Notes: a model not told the origin generated them from the sequence alone. A stretch of DNA of 64,000 bases from Aselliscus stoliczkanus (GCA_033961575.1 CM066738.1:99721478-99785477); one strand, 5' to 3'; shown: positions 1 to 13,539, counted from the stretch's first letter. Numbers and translations: made by a program.

Positions 1-984
1 GCTAGGCCTTGGGGATACAAGAAAGAATAAGACTGTGCCCACTTCAGAGAGTTCACAACCTAGTGAGGGAACCTAGTGTATCTTACAGATACAACCTGCT
101 GATGCTGGGCTAAAGGCCAACCAGGGGACAGTGAGGGCATAAGGAAGAGTATGACTGCTCTGTAAGGGCTGGGGGGTTGGCGAGGGCAGAGGGTGGATGC
201 ACACAGAGGGCTCCTGCTAAAATGACTCAGACTCAAAATTGCAATACGACCTGGATTATTCCTCAAGTCCAGTTTTTTGATGGCCAGTCTCTAATTAATG
301 GATCACACCTCTTGGTACAGCATTTGTTTATCTACTAACTGTGCTTGTTCTTCTAGGCAGTAAATAAGCATAAATTCTCAGGGCTGTGAGGTCTGTTGGA
401 GCTTCCTAATTCCATCGGGCAGCCTGGTGAGAGGTACAGTCAGCATCCAATTAATTCTAGACAGCCAATCAACAAGATCAGGGATATCCGGGTAGAGAAG
501 GAATGGGGGAAGGAGGCAGGGAGGGAGGAAAAAAGAGACTGTCCAAGTTTCACACATACAGCTCAAGAAACAGGTGCATCCACGGCCGCCTCATGTGGGT
601 AAAGTCAATAGTTGTTAGACTGTTGGATCTACAAGGATCTAAACAAAACATCGAGAGGGTTGCCCAAGACTTCTGCACTCCTACCTGGACAGGTAGCTTT
701 ACCCAGGCTCACCTAGCAGAAGGTGGTGTGTCTCAGGGAAATAAAAAACAGATGCAACCAGACCTTTGAGTCCCATCCCTCCCTGACCATAGGTCAAAAG
801 ACTGGCCCCTCCCTGCTGAAACTAACAGCCCACCGAGCTACCTGCTGTCAGCTGCAACCTCCATACGTACACCTGTATTAGCCACCATACCTGCCCCTGC
901 CAGCTGCATGGACTATAAGATCATAAGGCGCCTCGGGCCTCACCTGGCTGGTGGTCCTCAGATTGATGGGCGAGTGAAGCACCT
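1..984. other. Unique sequence, no gene recognised
   Basis: Mixed-composition sequence without a recognisable repeat family, RNA gene or coding exon. Short open frames on both strands have no domain or splice-flanked structure that I can defend. Confidence 0.5.
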
Positions 985-1112
985 GGGGGCCAGTGAAACA
1001 TGCAGATTCTCAGGCCCCATCCCAGCCCTCAGAGGTCTGGAGTAGGGCCCAGAAGCCACATTTTTTACAAGCACTAAGTGATGTGAATGGGCCACACTTG
1101 GAGAAATACTCA
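985..1112 (+). mobile_element. MER5-type hAT fragment (old)
   Basis: The stretch contains degenerate versions of the typical nonautonomous hAT-Charlie text: a 'cagattctcaggccccatccc' core followed by 'ccacacttggagaaatact' near the right end, which resembles the terminal inverted repeat of MER5/MER20-like elements. It is too diverged to place the exact ends. MER5 versus MER20 is not resolved. Confidence 0.5.
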
Positions 1113-1130
1113 TCCCGCGGCATCCTTTAA

Positions 1131-1332
1131 AATACAGATGAGAGGGAGGGAGGGTGGTAGATGAGGGTAAATGGGGTCAACTATTCGGTAAAGGAAGGAG
1201 AACTGACTCTGGGTGATGAACACACCATGTGATGTATAGATGATGTAGTACAGAACTGTACACCTGAAACCTATGTAACTTTACTAACCATTGTCACCCA
1301 AAAAAACTTTAATTAAAAAAAATACAGATGAG
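1131..1332 (+). mobile_element. 5'-truncated L1 3' end with target-site duplication
   Basis: An L1 3'-UTR tail is recognisable by 'gtacacctgaaacctatgta' and a terminal A-rich tract at about 1303-1320. The 12-base duplication AATACAGATGAG flanks it at 1131-1142 and 1321-1332. The upstream junction reads TTTAAAA, matching the preferred L1 endonuclease site. Only about 180 bases were copied, so this is a heavily truncated insertion. The clean duplication points to a fairly young event. Confidence 0.85.
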
Positions 1333-3503
1333 GAAATAAAGGCCTCAAAAGGCATGGGGACTTACCCAAGACCACAGAGCCAGCCCGTGGTAAAACCCCA
1401 CAGAACTCTTATCATTGTGGCCCAAAGTAACAACAATATCAATTAAAGACAGAGAATTCAGTGGTCCACGGGCCTCTGGCTTTCACCCACATCCCACTCC
1501 CTCTCCCTGCTTCCCAGACTTTTTTACAGAGATGGAACAAAATCCGAGGGAGATTATAATTTGGGGCAAGAAGTCTCTAAATGAACAGTAGGAGCACTTG
1601 AAACCCTAAAATATCTTTGCTCATTCATTTTCTCTGACTCGCTCCCTTTCGGTCTCCTGTATATTCCACAGAGGAATATGTGGTTGTTAGAATGAGCAGA
1701 AGACTAATACAAGACATACAGCCAAAGGGGTAAATAAATTTCAAAATCCAAATGGAAACTGGAATTTTAGCCCAAATTAATATGCTGTGTAATTAATACC
1801 TGTGCTTCTGTCAATCTCCATTTATGGCTGGATAGTGCCATAAGCCTTACCTCACAAAAGACCAGTTTCCACACATCCGTTTAGGGTTGAAAAAATAATC
1901 TTCCGAGATTATCAGGAGAATCCAAGGTGGAGGTGATTTTCCTCCCCTCATGGGCTTGAACTTGGGGAGACTTTCAACATAATGGTTGACATATAAAAGA
2001 CATTTATAATAATTACTTCGGTACCAATGACAGTTTGGACAATAAGAAGCCTGGTTCCAAAGTTCCTTGACCAGCAGTGTTTGCTGTGACTAAGAGCCAG
2101 GTAGACAGCAGCCATCGACTTGGCCTGACCTTTGCACTTGTAATAAAAATGCAATAAAGTAATTGGTTAAAAGAGAGACATGTCTGATAAAGAGTATTTG
2201 TTTTTTTTAAAGTAACTGGCTAAAATAGGAGCGTATCTGATAAATGAGTTTATGGAGCTGGGGCGGAAGGCTGGGTCTCGCTAATTAGTCAAGGTTTTGT
2301 TTCCTACATAGAGCCCTTTTTTACCTCTTTGAAGAGAAAAGCAATGGAATGGCGAAAATGCTCTGTAGTACTGACCGGCAGCATGTGCGCTCCTTAAGAA
2401 ATGGAAAGTTGTCTACACACTGTAACCCTTGTTCCAAAATTCCCTAGCATCATGACACTTGAAGACACAGCCTTCTACAGCACATTTAACCACAAAACGG
2501 GGTTCCCATCAGCGCCCATATACTTTGAGCTTCTGTGTCATAAAAACAGAAGACACTGAAATGCAGGAAAGAGGCTCTCTGTTCCTCTGGCTTCTTAATT
2601 CATTGCCATCTCCACCAGAGTTGAAAACTCATAAATGTCTTGATCAATCTTATTTCCCTTGAGCATTGGTTCCACCATTAGCTCCCTTTTAAAATGGTCC
2701 CATTTTTAATTAAAATTTTATTTCTTAACAATTAAATATATAAAGGATGACATTGCGTATAATTATGAGCAGACCGGAATGTATTCTACATCTCAATGGT
2801 AATAAGAATGACAAGGACAAGGGGGCCATAAATACGCATGCATCGATAGCTCACCTTTTTGTGTCCTGCCCCCCAACAGCAAGGAACGAAGCTGGAAGCC
2901 AGCCATCCTGGCTCTGGGCACTGGCTACGATGGAGGCCCCTGGTACCCAGGACCCGCTTCCTGAGCGGCTCCTCGTTTGGCCCTAGGGACCGACTTTAAT
3001 GGAGGCACCTGAGGTTACCAGCTTCTGCTGGGATGAACTCTCTCTTCCCTGGAGGCTCCCAACCTCTGGCCAATTTGAGGGGAGCTACACAGATCGTAAA
3101 ACCACCTTTAGAGACTTGTTGGGCCCAAGAGTTCTTTACAGAACCCAGCAAGGGGAGAGAGGAAACTCCCGAGTCCTGGTGCCACCTGGCCTGGCACCCA
3201 AGCCCAGGAACATCAAATAAGGGCCGCAGACAAGATCTGGCCTCACCTTCAAAATCAACTGGTGCTTGTGGGGCGTCGGCATAGATACAACACTCTCCTG
3301 GGAAGAAGCACATCACCCAGATGAGACCCTTTAAATGCCTGTACTTCCCAACCCGACTGACTGCCTCATGTTCTGTCTTTCCCTCAATTACAAACACACT
3401 TATTTTGTAAGATTTGCCTATTTACAGAGGCATCTCAATTAACCAGATCCTACCTAATCAGAATATTTGGTTAAGTGGATACTCCCTCCCAGAATACAAA
3501 TTT
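1333..3503. other. Unique sequence, no gene recognised
   Basis: No repeat family or exon is recognised. It includes an AT-rich, homeodomain-site-like stretch around 1725-1800 and an imperfect 38-base direct duplication at 2156-2249, annotated separately. Open frames such as 2996-3397 on the minus strand show no domain. Confidence 0.5.
2156..2249 (+). repeat. Imperfect direct duplication carrying two CTGATAA motifs
   Basis: Two copies, about 2156-2194 and 2210-2249, share the pattern 'aaagta-a-tgg-taaaa' followed by 'tctgataaa'. Each copy ends with a CTGATAA box, which matches the GATA-factor consensus WGATAA. A regulatory role is inference only. Confidence 0.45.
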
Positions 3504-3680
3504 TTAATAATTATAATAGCCAGCATTTGCATAGTACTGACCATGTGCCAGGCACTTTACATTTAAGCCGCACGATAACTGAGTGAGGCAGGTTCTATTA
3601 TTATTCCTGTTTGACAGATGACAAGTCCGGTACTCAGAGAAGTTACCACAACTAGGTCTGCAAGTCTGCAGACGCAGTGC
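3504..3680 (-). mobile_element. MIR SINE
   Basis: Reverse-oriented MIR, recognised by 'catgtgccaggcactttaca' followed by a 'gacagatgacaag' segment equivalent to the antisense MIR core (bulk pattern: lower-case gap, 'cagagaagtt'). MIRs are ancient tRNA-derived SINEs shared by all mammals. Confidence 0.7.
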
Positions 3681-4024
3681 TTACACCTGTGCAGAACCTA
3701 ACGCCAGCACGATCCTCGGGAAAGATTTCATTCTGACCGCAAGACTGGATTTATCACAGCCCAAAGGAGACTCAGAGACTTGGAGGATTGTTGAAACTAT
3801 CAAGTGTTAAAACAAAGTGAACTGAATGGTGAAAGTTCAGCCATCCCAGAAGTTAATCCGTGCCCTCCAATAGCTCTCCGGTTCTCTAGCTCCTGCACAT
3901 CATGCCCTTGGGCCCTGTGATTCATCCCTCTGAGCACTAAAGTGCCCCCAACGTCCCAAGGGGCTTCCAACAGAAATGCTCCAGTTTTGGGGCACTGGAA
4001 GATTCAGGATGCGGATATCAAAAG
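3681..4024. other. Unique sequence
   Basis: No feature is recognised between the MIR and the SINE insertion. Confidence 0.45.
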
Positions 4025-4283
4025 AGAACACCCCAGGGTGGCCAGTGGCTCAGTTGGTTAGAGTGCGTGCTCTTAACAACAAGGTTGCCAGTTCGATTCC
4101 CGCATGGGATGGTGGGCTGTACCCCCTGCAACTACATTGAAAATGGTGACTGGACTTGGAGCTGAGCTGCACCCTCCACAACTAGATTGAAGGACAACAA
4201 CTTGACTTGGAGCTGATGGGTCCTGGAAAAATACACCGTTCCCCAATACAGTTTAAAGAAAAAAAAAAAACAGTACACCCCAG
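4025..4283 (+). mobile_element. Bat-type tRNA-Ile-like SINE, family A
   Basis: The element occupies about 4037-4271. Its head is tRNA-like: the A box is TGGCTCAGTTGG and the B-box region reads AGTTCGATTCC, and the layout resembles tRNA-Ile. A body follows with CCTCCACAACTAGATTGAAG and 'ttccccaata', then an A-rich tail. It is flanked by AGAACACCCCAG (4025-4036) and AGTACACCCCAG (4272-4283), a duplication with one mismatch. RNA polymerase III-type internal promoter boxes are present, but the copy is not expected to be a gene. Family membership is by similarity to known bat SINEs of the VES/Rhin type. Confidence 0.85.
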
Positions 4284-4621
4284 ACTTACCCCCTCAGCCC
4301 CCAGCGTTATTTGAGCATCACACTGATGCCAAGCTGGCTTGATGGAGCTTTGCAATAATCACTTTAACAGACTTCCAAATGATTAAGACTGTGTTCTATT
4401 GTCTCCACTACTAGGCTTTAAAGGAAGAGGTCTGACCACCATGGGGCCTTTGCATGCATCACCAGGCCCTGAAAGAGGTAATGGAACTATTTTATAACCA
4501 AAGAGAATAACTGGGGCTGTGAGGGGGATTGGTGATGTTGTCATGTTAAAAAGAGTAAAAGTCGTTCTCTCTTCCTGCCCCAGTGAACACGGAAACACAC
4601 AGGGTGGCCACCAGTACTGGA
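4284..4621. other. Unique sequence
   Basis: No feature recognised. Confidence 0.45.
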
Positions 4622-4845
4622 TGGTAGTAGCGTATTATTGACACGTTTACTGAGCATTTACTATGGTCCAAGTGCTACTTGAGTCCTTCACCTGTGTTAC
4701 CTCATTTGACCCTTCATGAGGTAAATTCTATTCTTATCCCATGTTACAGACAGAGAAACTGAGGCCCAAAAAAGTTAAGTAGCTCACCTACAGATAATAA
4801 CTGATAGAGGATTCAGCCTCAGGCAGGCTGACTCCAGAGTGTCGG
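4622..4845 (-). mobile_element. MIR SINE
   Basis: Antisense MIR pattern: 'actgagcatttactatggtc', 'cagagaaactgaggccca' and a terminal 'ggctgactccagagtgtc'. It is old and diverged, with no target duplication visible. Confidence 0.75.
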
Positions 4846-7800
4846 AGGAAATTCAGTGCTTAATAAATGAATATTGATTCGATTAACTGAGACAATTTTG
4901 CTGTGTGTGGTTAGTCACTCTTGCACATAAGTAAACACTAAGTTCACAAAAGACAAACATGGGACCAGCTCTCTGATAAGGCTGGAATGTCCAGTTACAA
5001 AAACACGAGGCCAACATGTTCTGGGAGAAATGAAGGAAAATGAAAGGAATGAGCTGCTGGAAGCTGGAAGGTAGAACACAGCTCTGTGCTGTCCCTCAAA
5101 GTCTTCGCAAGTGTCTGGGGAACCCGGCTGGCCTCACACTCCGGAGCAGACAAGCTGCTAGACTACCCCTGGCCCAGGGAAAGTCCATATGTTCTCTGTA
5201 AGCATCCTCTGAGGACTGACACCCTCCTGGTCACGTCTGAAGCCAGGAAATTTGGGGACCAGAAAAAGCCCTAATCCCTTTTTATGTTCTTCCCATATAG
5301 GTCACAGGATTCAAATGTGGAAAAGACAACCCATTGACAGTTTTGCTTTCCTAAAGTTCTCATCTGTTGATATGCAGATTAAATGATAACAGTGTCTGGC
5401 TCATAGTAGTTGGGGACTGGATTCCCACTCTTCACAAACGCCCCTTGAGGTGTCTCCAGGCTACCCAACACCCCCTGAAATGCCTCTTTCTCCTCCAGGA
5501 TGTTGTGTGCCAACTCCCGATGTTTCAGGCTCTGGAATGAATGAATCAAGGCTGCTCTGCTGATGAGGGTTGTTAACCACATTTTTCTTGTCTACAAAGC
5601 TGACAGCAGAGGGAAGGGCTGCCGACGGACGGGGTGCTGCCCCAGGCGCAGGCCCCATTGGTTGAGTCTCCAAACTCTTCTAGTTGCGGTGCTTTGTGGA
5701 AGGCTCCATGGCACAGCTCACCAGTGGTGGCTGGCTTGTGGTGCCATCCCTTTTTCTGCTTTCTTCCTCAATTTGAATTGTGATCAATCGAGCCAAGCTT
5801 TTAGAGCCGACATTTTCATTCAATGTCAATTGCCCAAGCTGTAAATTGGCACAAAAGGTTAAACTCAAAAGGCAAACACATACACTGAAGATCGGCATAC
5901 TCTGCCCAAAGGGTTCATTTCAATAGGGTCCCCTGCGAAAATGTCATATCCAACTGTTGAAGGAGCAACAATTATAGGGAAAGTATATCCTGGGTGACAC
6001 ATCCAATTCAAAGATTTTCCAGTAGAGATGTCCAGGTCTCTCAACCCCAGGCAGTGCACATCTCTGCTGTTATTCTTCTCAGTAGCCTGTTTCCCCATTC
6101 AGCCAGTTGTCTGACTTCTTGTTCCTGAGTACACAGTTAATAACTGAGGTCAAAGGTATTAGATACAGACTACAGGCGACCTCTACATGATTCTACTTCA
6201 ACTTGGACAAAGCAAAGAACTGAGTCAGTCAGGGACCTGATTTTTGGCCCACCACAGAATTCCCCATTTGCTTGATACTATTCACTAAATGAAATTGTTT
6301 GCACACTAAGTTGACCAGCTCCAGCATCAAGCATGAAGTGTGTGTTAGGAGTAGTTCTTGTTGGCAACTGGATTAAGTACACATGTAAATTTGCAGGCCT
6401 TTGAGTGAAACAGTCCTGGCTTTGAAATGTTTAACTCAACCACTCAAAACTGTGTCCTTCTGTGGCTGCTTTGAGCTTGTGAGCCTTTCAACTTTCCGAC
6501 TGTTCCACTGACCTATTTATTCCGGTTTTTGGCTCCTTTTGCAGCCAGGGGATAAGGAAGGCATTTTTTGTGACAGGAGCATCATGATCCTAAATCCTCT
6601 TTTAGGAAACGGGTGATAATAAAAATGCAATTTCCTTCATGTTAATCTGTTCCCAGAAACAGGAATCAGCTGGTTGGGGAGCTAGTGGCAAGCCACAAAG
6701 AAAGCAAGCGGATCCTTCTTTCCCAGCCCCCGCGTTTTGGACTGGCCTCCCTGGAACACTCCAGGCTCTACATGAGCCACGTGAGGGCACCCAGAGATTG
6801 CCTGGAATGCAGAAGCAGGTGGAGAAGCGCAATTAAGACTCAGCTCCAGGCGCAGAGACACAGACAGTTTAAGTTCAAAGTGCCTCCCTGCCCAGGCAGT
6901 TGCTCAGGTGACAATAATGAGGACAGGGAGAAAAGTGACAGGTGCTGTGGACACCGGCCTAACAAGAACAAGCTCAGGCTTTGGGGATGTGCAGGGCAGG
7001 TGAGCATGGCTCACCCTCTTTTCAGGAAAGTGCAAGGAGCTGCTGTGTGCTCAGGACGCAGAGTAAGCCAGTGAGGGCCTGGGTGTGGGGCTTCAGAGCA
7101 GAAAACGGGGTGCAGGTCCAGACCCCTTTCCTCTAACCCTTCTGGGATGCCCACAATGCTCTACAGGTCTGTTTGGATAAACAGCTTCCCTTACCCTGTG
7201 CCCAACTTCCTCAGACATCGAAGGATGGGACGGCGCCATGCCTGGGTATTAGGACAAGGTTGGAAGAGTAACACCAAGGCCACCTTGTCCATACCCATAA
7301 CCTACCCGGCCTGGGAACTGCCTCTCGGGAATTGTGCTCCTCATTTAATCTGAGCCATGGAGGGCCCTGAAATTAACCTTTGCTCAAAGCACACTCCAAA
7401 GCTGGTCGGGACCAAGAGCAAAGATGCTCCTCATCCCCCTTTTCAAGGAGGAAAAGAATCGCACTGCTCAGATGGTACCACTCATCTCGATAACGGAAGA
7501 TCCTGAAGAGGAAGGACCACGGAATTCAGAAAGGCATGATCCCTAAATTCTGCTCCCTCCGCCCCACCACCTCCCTCACATCTCTTTCCAACTAAGGAAA
7601 TGGCACGACTGGCCTATGAGGAGTCCTTGACTGGTTGATTCGGAAGAGTTAATTTCATTGAACTAGGCTCAGCTACTAGAATCTGAGAATAGGAGACTTG
7701 CTGAGATTTTGTCCTTGGATGTCAGTCACTGCTCTAGTTCATGGAATCTCCACCGACATGCTGCACACGAACTGTCAGCTATGCCCCTGCTATGGTAGGC

Positions 7801-8989
7801 ATATGCATCGAATAGGATCATTTTCCGTACGCGTCCTGGCTCTTCACAGCTCTAAAGCTCCCTAGGGGAGAGAAGAAACTGGAGTTTTCATGGTTGGTAG
7901 CTGGGCCTGTGGATACTGGCAAGTCATCCTGTAAGAATTTGAATGAAAGAGCCTGTAAAGAAAGAAGGGACCAGAGGACTGATTTATGAAAGCCCTTCCC
8001 AGTTTAGCATTCCCTCATTCCATGACGTTTGTGAAAGAAAGGGTCATTTAAAGGCTTCCACGGATTTAGGACTTGGGTTCTCAGGTGCTTCTTCATCCAA
8101 GAACTGGATTTAGAACCAAGGTCCAAAGCTGACTGATGAGTGGAAGAATCGACACAAATTGACAGACAGCCGCATCTTTGAGAGTAATTGGAAGCAATTA
8201 TCATGTAACTTCGGATTCATCAGGGCCCTAGCCCACCAGCAGCACCAAGACTTTTAAAAGAAATGTTAGACTGTTTTTGCTGTTCAACATGGAATTGGAA
8301 AGAGAAATTGGTGTCATGGTCTACGTCTTTTTACTACAAATTAGCAGGTACCCTTTGCTCAAAATATCCAAGGCTTTTGTTGTGCAGCCAAAATTGATCA
8401 AAGGTTACTGCAATCTAAAAACAAAAGAGAGAAAGGGAGAGGGAATTCTCCAGTTGCCTGGTTGCTAAGCAACCATAGTCTGTTCTGGTAACTGGGTCTG
8501 GGGGTCTTTGCTTTCATTCGCTGCTGACTTTCACTCCATATATAATATATACCAGCATGTTTATTCTCCTGTAAATGCCCAGCAAATAAAAAGCGATAAA
8601 GCCCTTTCACTGAAATTATTCATGTGCTAAAAGCTTTTATCCACATCACTGGTGTGATTGACAATATCATACCAGCAAGCTTCCCGAATTAGTTCTTGTT
8701 CTGCTATTGTACTCCTGGGCTTTCTTTCTTTAATAAAAGAAAGAGAGCTACAGTTTTATTTAAGCTTTCTATAGGCTGGCATTACAGCTCCTCAGTACCA
8801 ATGATTAAGATGTCATGTCTATTCCTGGCACGTTTTTCCTTCTAGTTGCTGTCAATTTTCACATGATTTTTTTTCCCCTTTAAAAACTTTGGTTTGCCTC
8901 TAGAACTAATATGCCAGAGAGATGTGAATGAGCTATTTGTCCATTCTGAGAGCCTTTAAGGAAATTCAAATGGTGTATGATACCCATAG
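4846..8989. other. Unique sequence, 4.1 kb, no gene recognised
   Basis: No repeat of certain identity and no supported exon. Open frames such as 6685-7074 (+) and 5461-5673 (-) have no recognisable domains and no strong splice or start context. The AT-rich block 8620-8780 has the look of conserved non-coding sequence, but this cannot be judged without alignment. Confidence 0.45.
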
Positions 8990-9131
8990 GACTGTTTTCA
9001 AAGTGTGTATCAAGGATCGCTTACATAGAAATCACAATTCAGGGGCTGGGCCCGGGAATCTGTACATAACCAGCACAATTTCCCTCTCCCCATCAGGTAA
9101 CTTTGATGCACTAAAGTTTGAGCACCGCTGC
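8990..9131 (+). mobile_element. MER5A-like hAT-Charlie nonautonomous element
   Basis: The order of landmarks fits MER5A: 'ttttcaaagtgtgtatcaag' at the left end, a central 'gggctgggcccgggaatctg', and 'aaagtttgagcaccgctg' at the right end, the two ends being degenerate inverted repeats. It is ancient, with no clear 8-base target duplication. Confidence 0.75.
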
Positions 9132-11934
9132 CTGAAAGGACTAGAATGTTTTCATTTGCACAAATTAATCTATCAATCATGAGCAAACCTGCATTTTCAA
9201 ATCAGAAAGGGGGGTCTCTATTTGGGCAAAGGCTTCAGTGCCCTCAGAAATGACTGATTTCTATATTTAGGCTGTGGGCAGTGGCAAGCAGGGTGGTCAT
9301 TGCATGGCCAGGAAAAGATGGCAGCCCACTTGACAGGAGTTAAAGGCAAAGATGGCTGCCCACTCAGAGCTGCGCAGGTCCACAAGCACAGAAGGGGGAA
9401 CCTTGCTGGTCAACCCCTCCTCCCTGTCTCCTTTAATTAAAGATTTTACCTTGGCAATAAAGATTAGTACCCAAAGTGTGTGTAGCAGGTACAAATTTCA
9501 TCAGTCACAAACTCAAAGAGTATTTCCTGTAACAGGATTTCATTTATTTATCAATATCTCATTTCTACTTGATGGCCAGAAACTCAATCTTATTAATTTC
9601 AGGAAAACTGTCAAATTCCGTGGTGACAACTATTTCGAGTTTCAATCTCAGTCACATTCAGGATTTCCTGCCCTCCCTGGTGCCTTCCTGCATTTGATCC
9701 CAAGCTCCAGGGTGGGAGGGGACAGGGCTTGTGCAACATTGCTGCCACCCCGTGTGGAAGGGAACAACTCTTTCTTGGCCATGATCTGGCTCTGTCCTCT
9801 GCTTCTATGTAATCAAGGCAGGGGTGGTCTGCTCATCCTCCCTGGTTCTGGCCTCTAGAAGGCCCTTTCAGGCTGGCCAGCTGTCATCCTGCCACAGGAA
9901 ACGCACTCCTGTGTGCATGCACCTCATCCCGCCACAAGCTCCATCCCGTTGCTACCCCACCCTGAAGGTTTGGAGGACTTGCCTATGATCCTTAGGCTTT
10001 GTCCTAAAAGGGAGTCACACAAGTCCTCAGGTTTCCAAATTTAAAATGGGGTTCCAAGAAGAGGGAAGGGTCATTTCACTACTCTGAACCTAACACTCTG
10101 TCTTCTTTCTCATCAATTTCTTCTCCCCTCCTCCAACCTAGGTGTCTGCCTCCTTTGTCTGGGTGAAGCTAGTGGAGATTCAAGGTCCATATCGGAAACT
10201 GAGCCCCTAAAAACTTAAATCTAAAGGAGAATGGGGATGAGGGAGTGAATGAGGAATAACTAAAAGAATTGCAGGAATAACAACCCACCAAAGATAATAC
10301 TTCACATCTCATCACATCTATGCTGAGTCTCCAGCGCTACATTTGTGGTGCAAAGTCAAATATACACACCATGTAAACGAAAACACTTTTAAGTTTATTG
10401 TGACTTTTGGTTAAGACAGAGCCCCTTAGTTAAATATCCAGTAAAGTGCCTCTGCAGTAGATTTCAGTCTTTCTTATCTTGCTGTCAAATGAAAGCAGTC
10501 ATCAAGACTTTAGAAATAGTCTCCTAATTGAGTGTACTAGTCACGAGCACCATGATTACATGGAACAAAGCTCTACCTCCAAGAGACTTAAGCTAAAGAG
10601 GGGACTTACTAACTGGCATCATGGAGACTTGCAGAGGTTTCAAGCACAACTGGGTCCAGGACCACAAATTGCATTTTAGGGCTCAGTTTCTCCATCCCTC
10701 GATTCTGAGTACTGCTGCCTGACTTCAGTCTGCCTACTGAGCTATGCAAGACTGGTTTTCCCCAAGTTTAACACATCTTCCACCCTGTCCAGTATTCTGG
10801 TTATTTGCATGTCTCTTTCCTCCAGGGGATTGCAATCACCAGCCCAGTGCAGGTGTCCACGAACTATTAGTTAAATGAAACAGCAAAGGCTCAGCAGGAA
10901 AGTATTTCAGTGCCATCTGCCCTTAAGTCTGCTCTCACTTTGGCTGTTTGCTGGTGATATGTCAGGCCATTGTGTGACACACATATAATTATAACACCTC
11001 TGCATCTCTGGTTAAATAGATGCAGAAGCCATCATCAGACTCTCCACTCCTAAACATGTTGTCCCATAACTTGGTAGCAAAACTATGTGACCGAATGTGG
11101 AATGGGGCTTCTCCTGTTGTCCCAGAATCCCAGTTATGATCTAAGGCTGAGGACAACATTCTTAGCTCAGAAAATGCATAGGACTTAGGGTCCTTCCTCA
11201 AGGCTGACTGAGAGGCGCCATCTTAAAGCCAGCCCTACCACCCCCAATCACTATAAAAGGGGCCATTGCACTATAAGAAGAGGTTGTCCACATTTGGACA
11301 AGGGTGTCTTTTCTAAACTACTCATCAGGGAAGGAAAGTAGGGTGCTGCCTGAAACTTCTTTATGAAAACTGGAGTGTCTGTAGGAAGAAGAGAATGTCT
11401 TTACATAACTCAGGTCTAAAACACAAACTCTGAAAAACCTCATGAAAATAAGGTTCCCATGTCTCCCGGACAATCCCTGGGGTCTCCCCTCTCCTCCACT
11501 TTCCAGGTTGTCCATGAACCTGCATGCATTTAAACCTGACTTGGCCTTCCTCAGGACTCTCTGAGGCCAAACTGGAAATTCTGGTCTTCAGAGCCACATA
11601 GAACTTGACACTTTTTGAAGGCTTCCACATATAGTTGCACATTTAATTCTCACAGGAAATGTCACTTATCCTAGATGAGACAGCCAATTTGAGAAAGAAC
11701 CAACTAGAACCCAGCCATCCTGTCTCTTGGACTCCTTACACTGGAACACAGAACTCGGACTCTCTCTGTCCATGCAGCCGGCATGGACAGGTAACCAGTG
11801 CATAGACTTGGAGATGACTGGTTGGTACAGAACCATCATTTTCCTATTACTACTCTGACTTCTACCAAATCTGGAGAATTTTTATAAACATATGAAATTT
11901 CCACAGGCAGGGTCAGCAGCCTAGACAATCACAA
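9132..11934. other. Unique sequence, 2.8 kb
   Basis: No repeat or exon recognised. A 168-codon open frame at 9352-9858 (+) has no domain, no signal sequence and no homologue I recognise, and I regard it as chance. Confidence 0.45.
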
Positions 11935-12145
11935 CAACTGACATTTAAGAAACGTCTAGTTTGTTCCAGGCTCTGAGCTGAGCCCATCACATCCATTACT
12001 TCTAACCTTTTCCAACCCTGAGAAGTAGATATCATGACCTGTCATCCTTCATAAGCAAAGAAACCAAGGCTGAGAGAGGTTCAGCAAGATGCCTAAGAGC
12101 TCCCAGCTAGGAAGTAGTAGGAGCTCCCACCTGGGACCAGGGGTG
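11935..12145 (-). mobile_element. MIR SINE
   Basis: Antisense MIR: 'gacatttaagaaacgtctag', 'aagcaaagaaaccaaggctg' and 'cccagctaggaagtagtagg' in the expected order. Confidence 0.7.
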
Positions 12146-13539
12146 CTCTATTTCAAAATCAACACTTCTCACTCAGTACTGTGATTATAGGGGGACCTAC
12201 TTATCAGGAGATCTAAAGTTTCTCCCTGTAGGCCACTCCTTTGGGTTGCATTGTTATCTGCAGGAGGCCACTGTTCAAATAAAAACCAGTTTACCTACAG
12301 GTAACACAACATAGACAACTCAGGATGAGGAAGGCCTTAAAGGGATGGGACGTTAGAAAGATGGATGCACTGTGATGGTGGGAAGAAGGCTGATAGAAGG
12401 CATGGGGGTTCTGACAGGTCTGAGTAAGTTTCCACAATGAGACATGGATCCCAGAGTTAATGAGAGAGTATTTGAAATCAGGACATGGTTGGGGATAGCC
12501 TGGGAAGGAACAGATGCAAGAAATTTCCACTGATTCAGGTTTGCCCTCGGCCAACCTTCCTTCCTAGTATCATCCTTTGGACAAATTCTATGGCAGCAAT
12601 ATTCCTCTTCTACTTCTAACGGGCTCTAAGAGCCACTAGCTCAGAAGGAAAAGGAATCCTCTTCCTGACAGAGTCACCATGAGCAGCATCCCCAAGGAAA
12701 GCCTTGGTTGCTTTGGATGCAAGCATCGAGTGGTTCAAATAGTCACTGCATTCATACATAGCCCTCTTCCAATACCGTCTTTTATGAGCCATTAATTATT
12801 TTTCCTTTTCTTCCATTGAAAAAGCTTTCAACCAGAGAGAATCATAATTAATTTGAGGCAAGAATAATTTTTCCTACATCTTGCTACTTCCAGTCTGTGA
12901 TTAAAAGGAGTAATTTTTAAAGGATACAGCTTCAAACCTCACATGTAATATTGAGTGGATCTGCTAACTAGCTTTTAGATGTGCTGTTCATTGTTGTTTT
13001 GATGACAGATGGTGATGGTGTTCATTTCTGATAGAATAGTACAGAATGCCGTGTTCTCTTTATGATTAACGGATGTCTTTGTGCAAAGGGAAGGACTCCG
13101 GCCCCTTGTTTAGTCAGATTTCATCATGTTTGCCATGATATTGCTCCTGGCCTCCCCTCTTCTATGTTCTCCCTCACAGCCTGCCATAGGATGTACTGTT
13201 TCACACATATCTTTACAACTGAGCTGTGTCTTCTTCAGAGAGGGGCCAAGCTTTTCCCTCACATCATTGGGTGTATTACCTTCATGAAAATGACAAACTC
13301 AGTCCTGCCAGATGAAATTAGAAAAGAGATCATTTCATTTTATAAAGAATCATGTATGTTTCATGACCTTGATGGGGGACAGGCACCAGAAATGGGGAGC
13401 CATTCTGATGTTAAAGTGGTATGCAGGATCTGTCTTTGGTTCAAATCTGGGCACCACTGGCAGTTAGAGGGCTATGAAAACTAAGGATGTGGATGAAATT
13501 GCTTATGGAGGGAGCATATGTGAGACAGGAATAAATGAG
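12146..13539. other. Unique sequence
   Basis: No repeat or exon recognised. The interval 12770-12940 is AT-rich with several TAATTA/ATTAAT motifs. A 140-codon open frame at 13062-13484 (+) shows no recognisable domain. Confidence 0.4.

Noticed and set aside
4045..4120. Possible tRNA gene at the SINE head
   Set aside because: A and B boxes are present, but the cloverleaf is degenerate and continues into a SINE body with A tail and target duplication.
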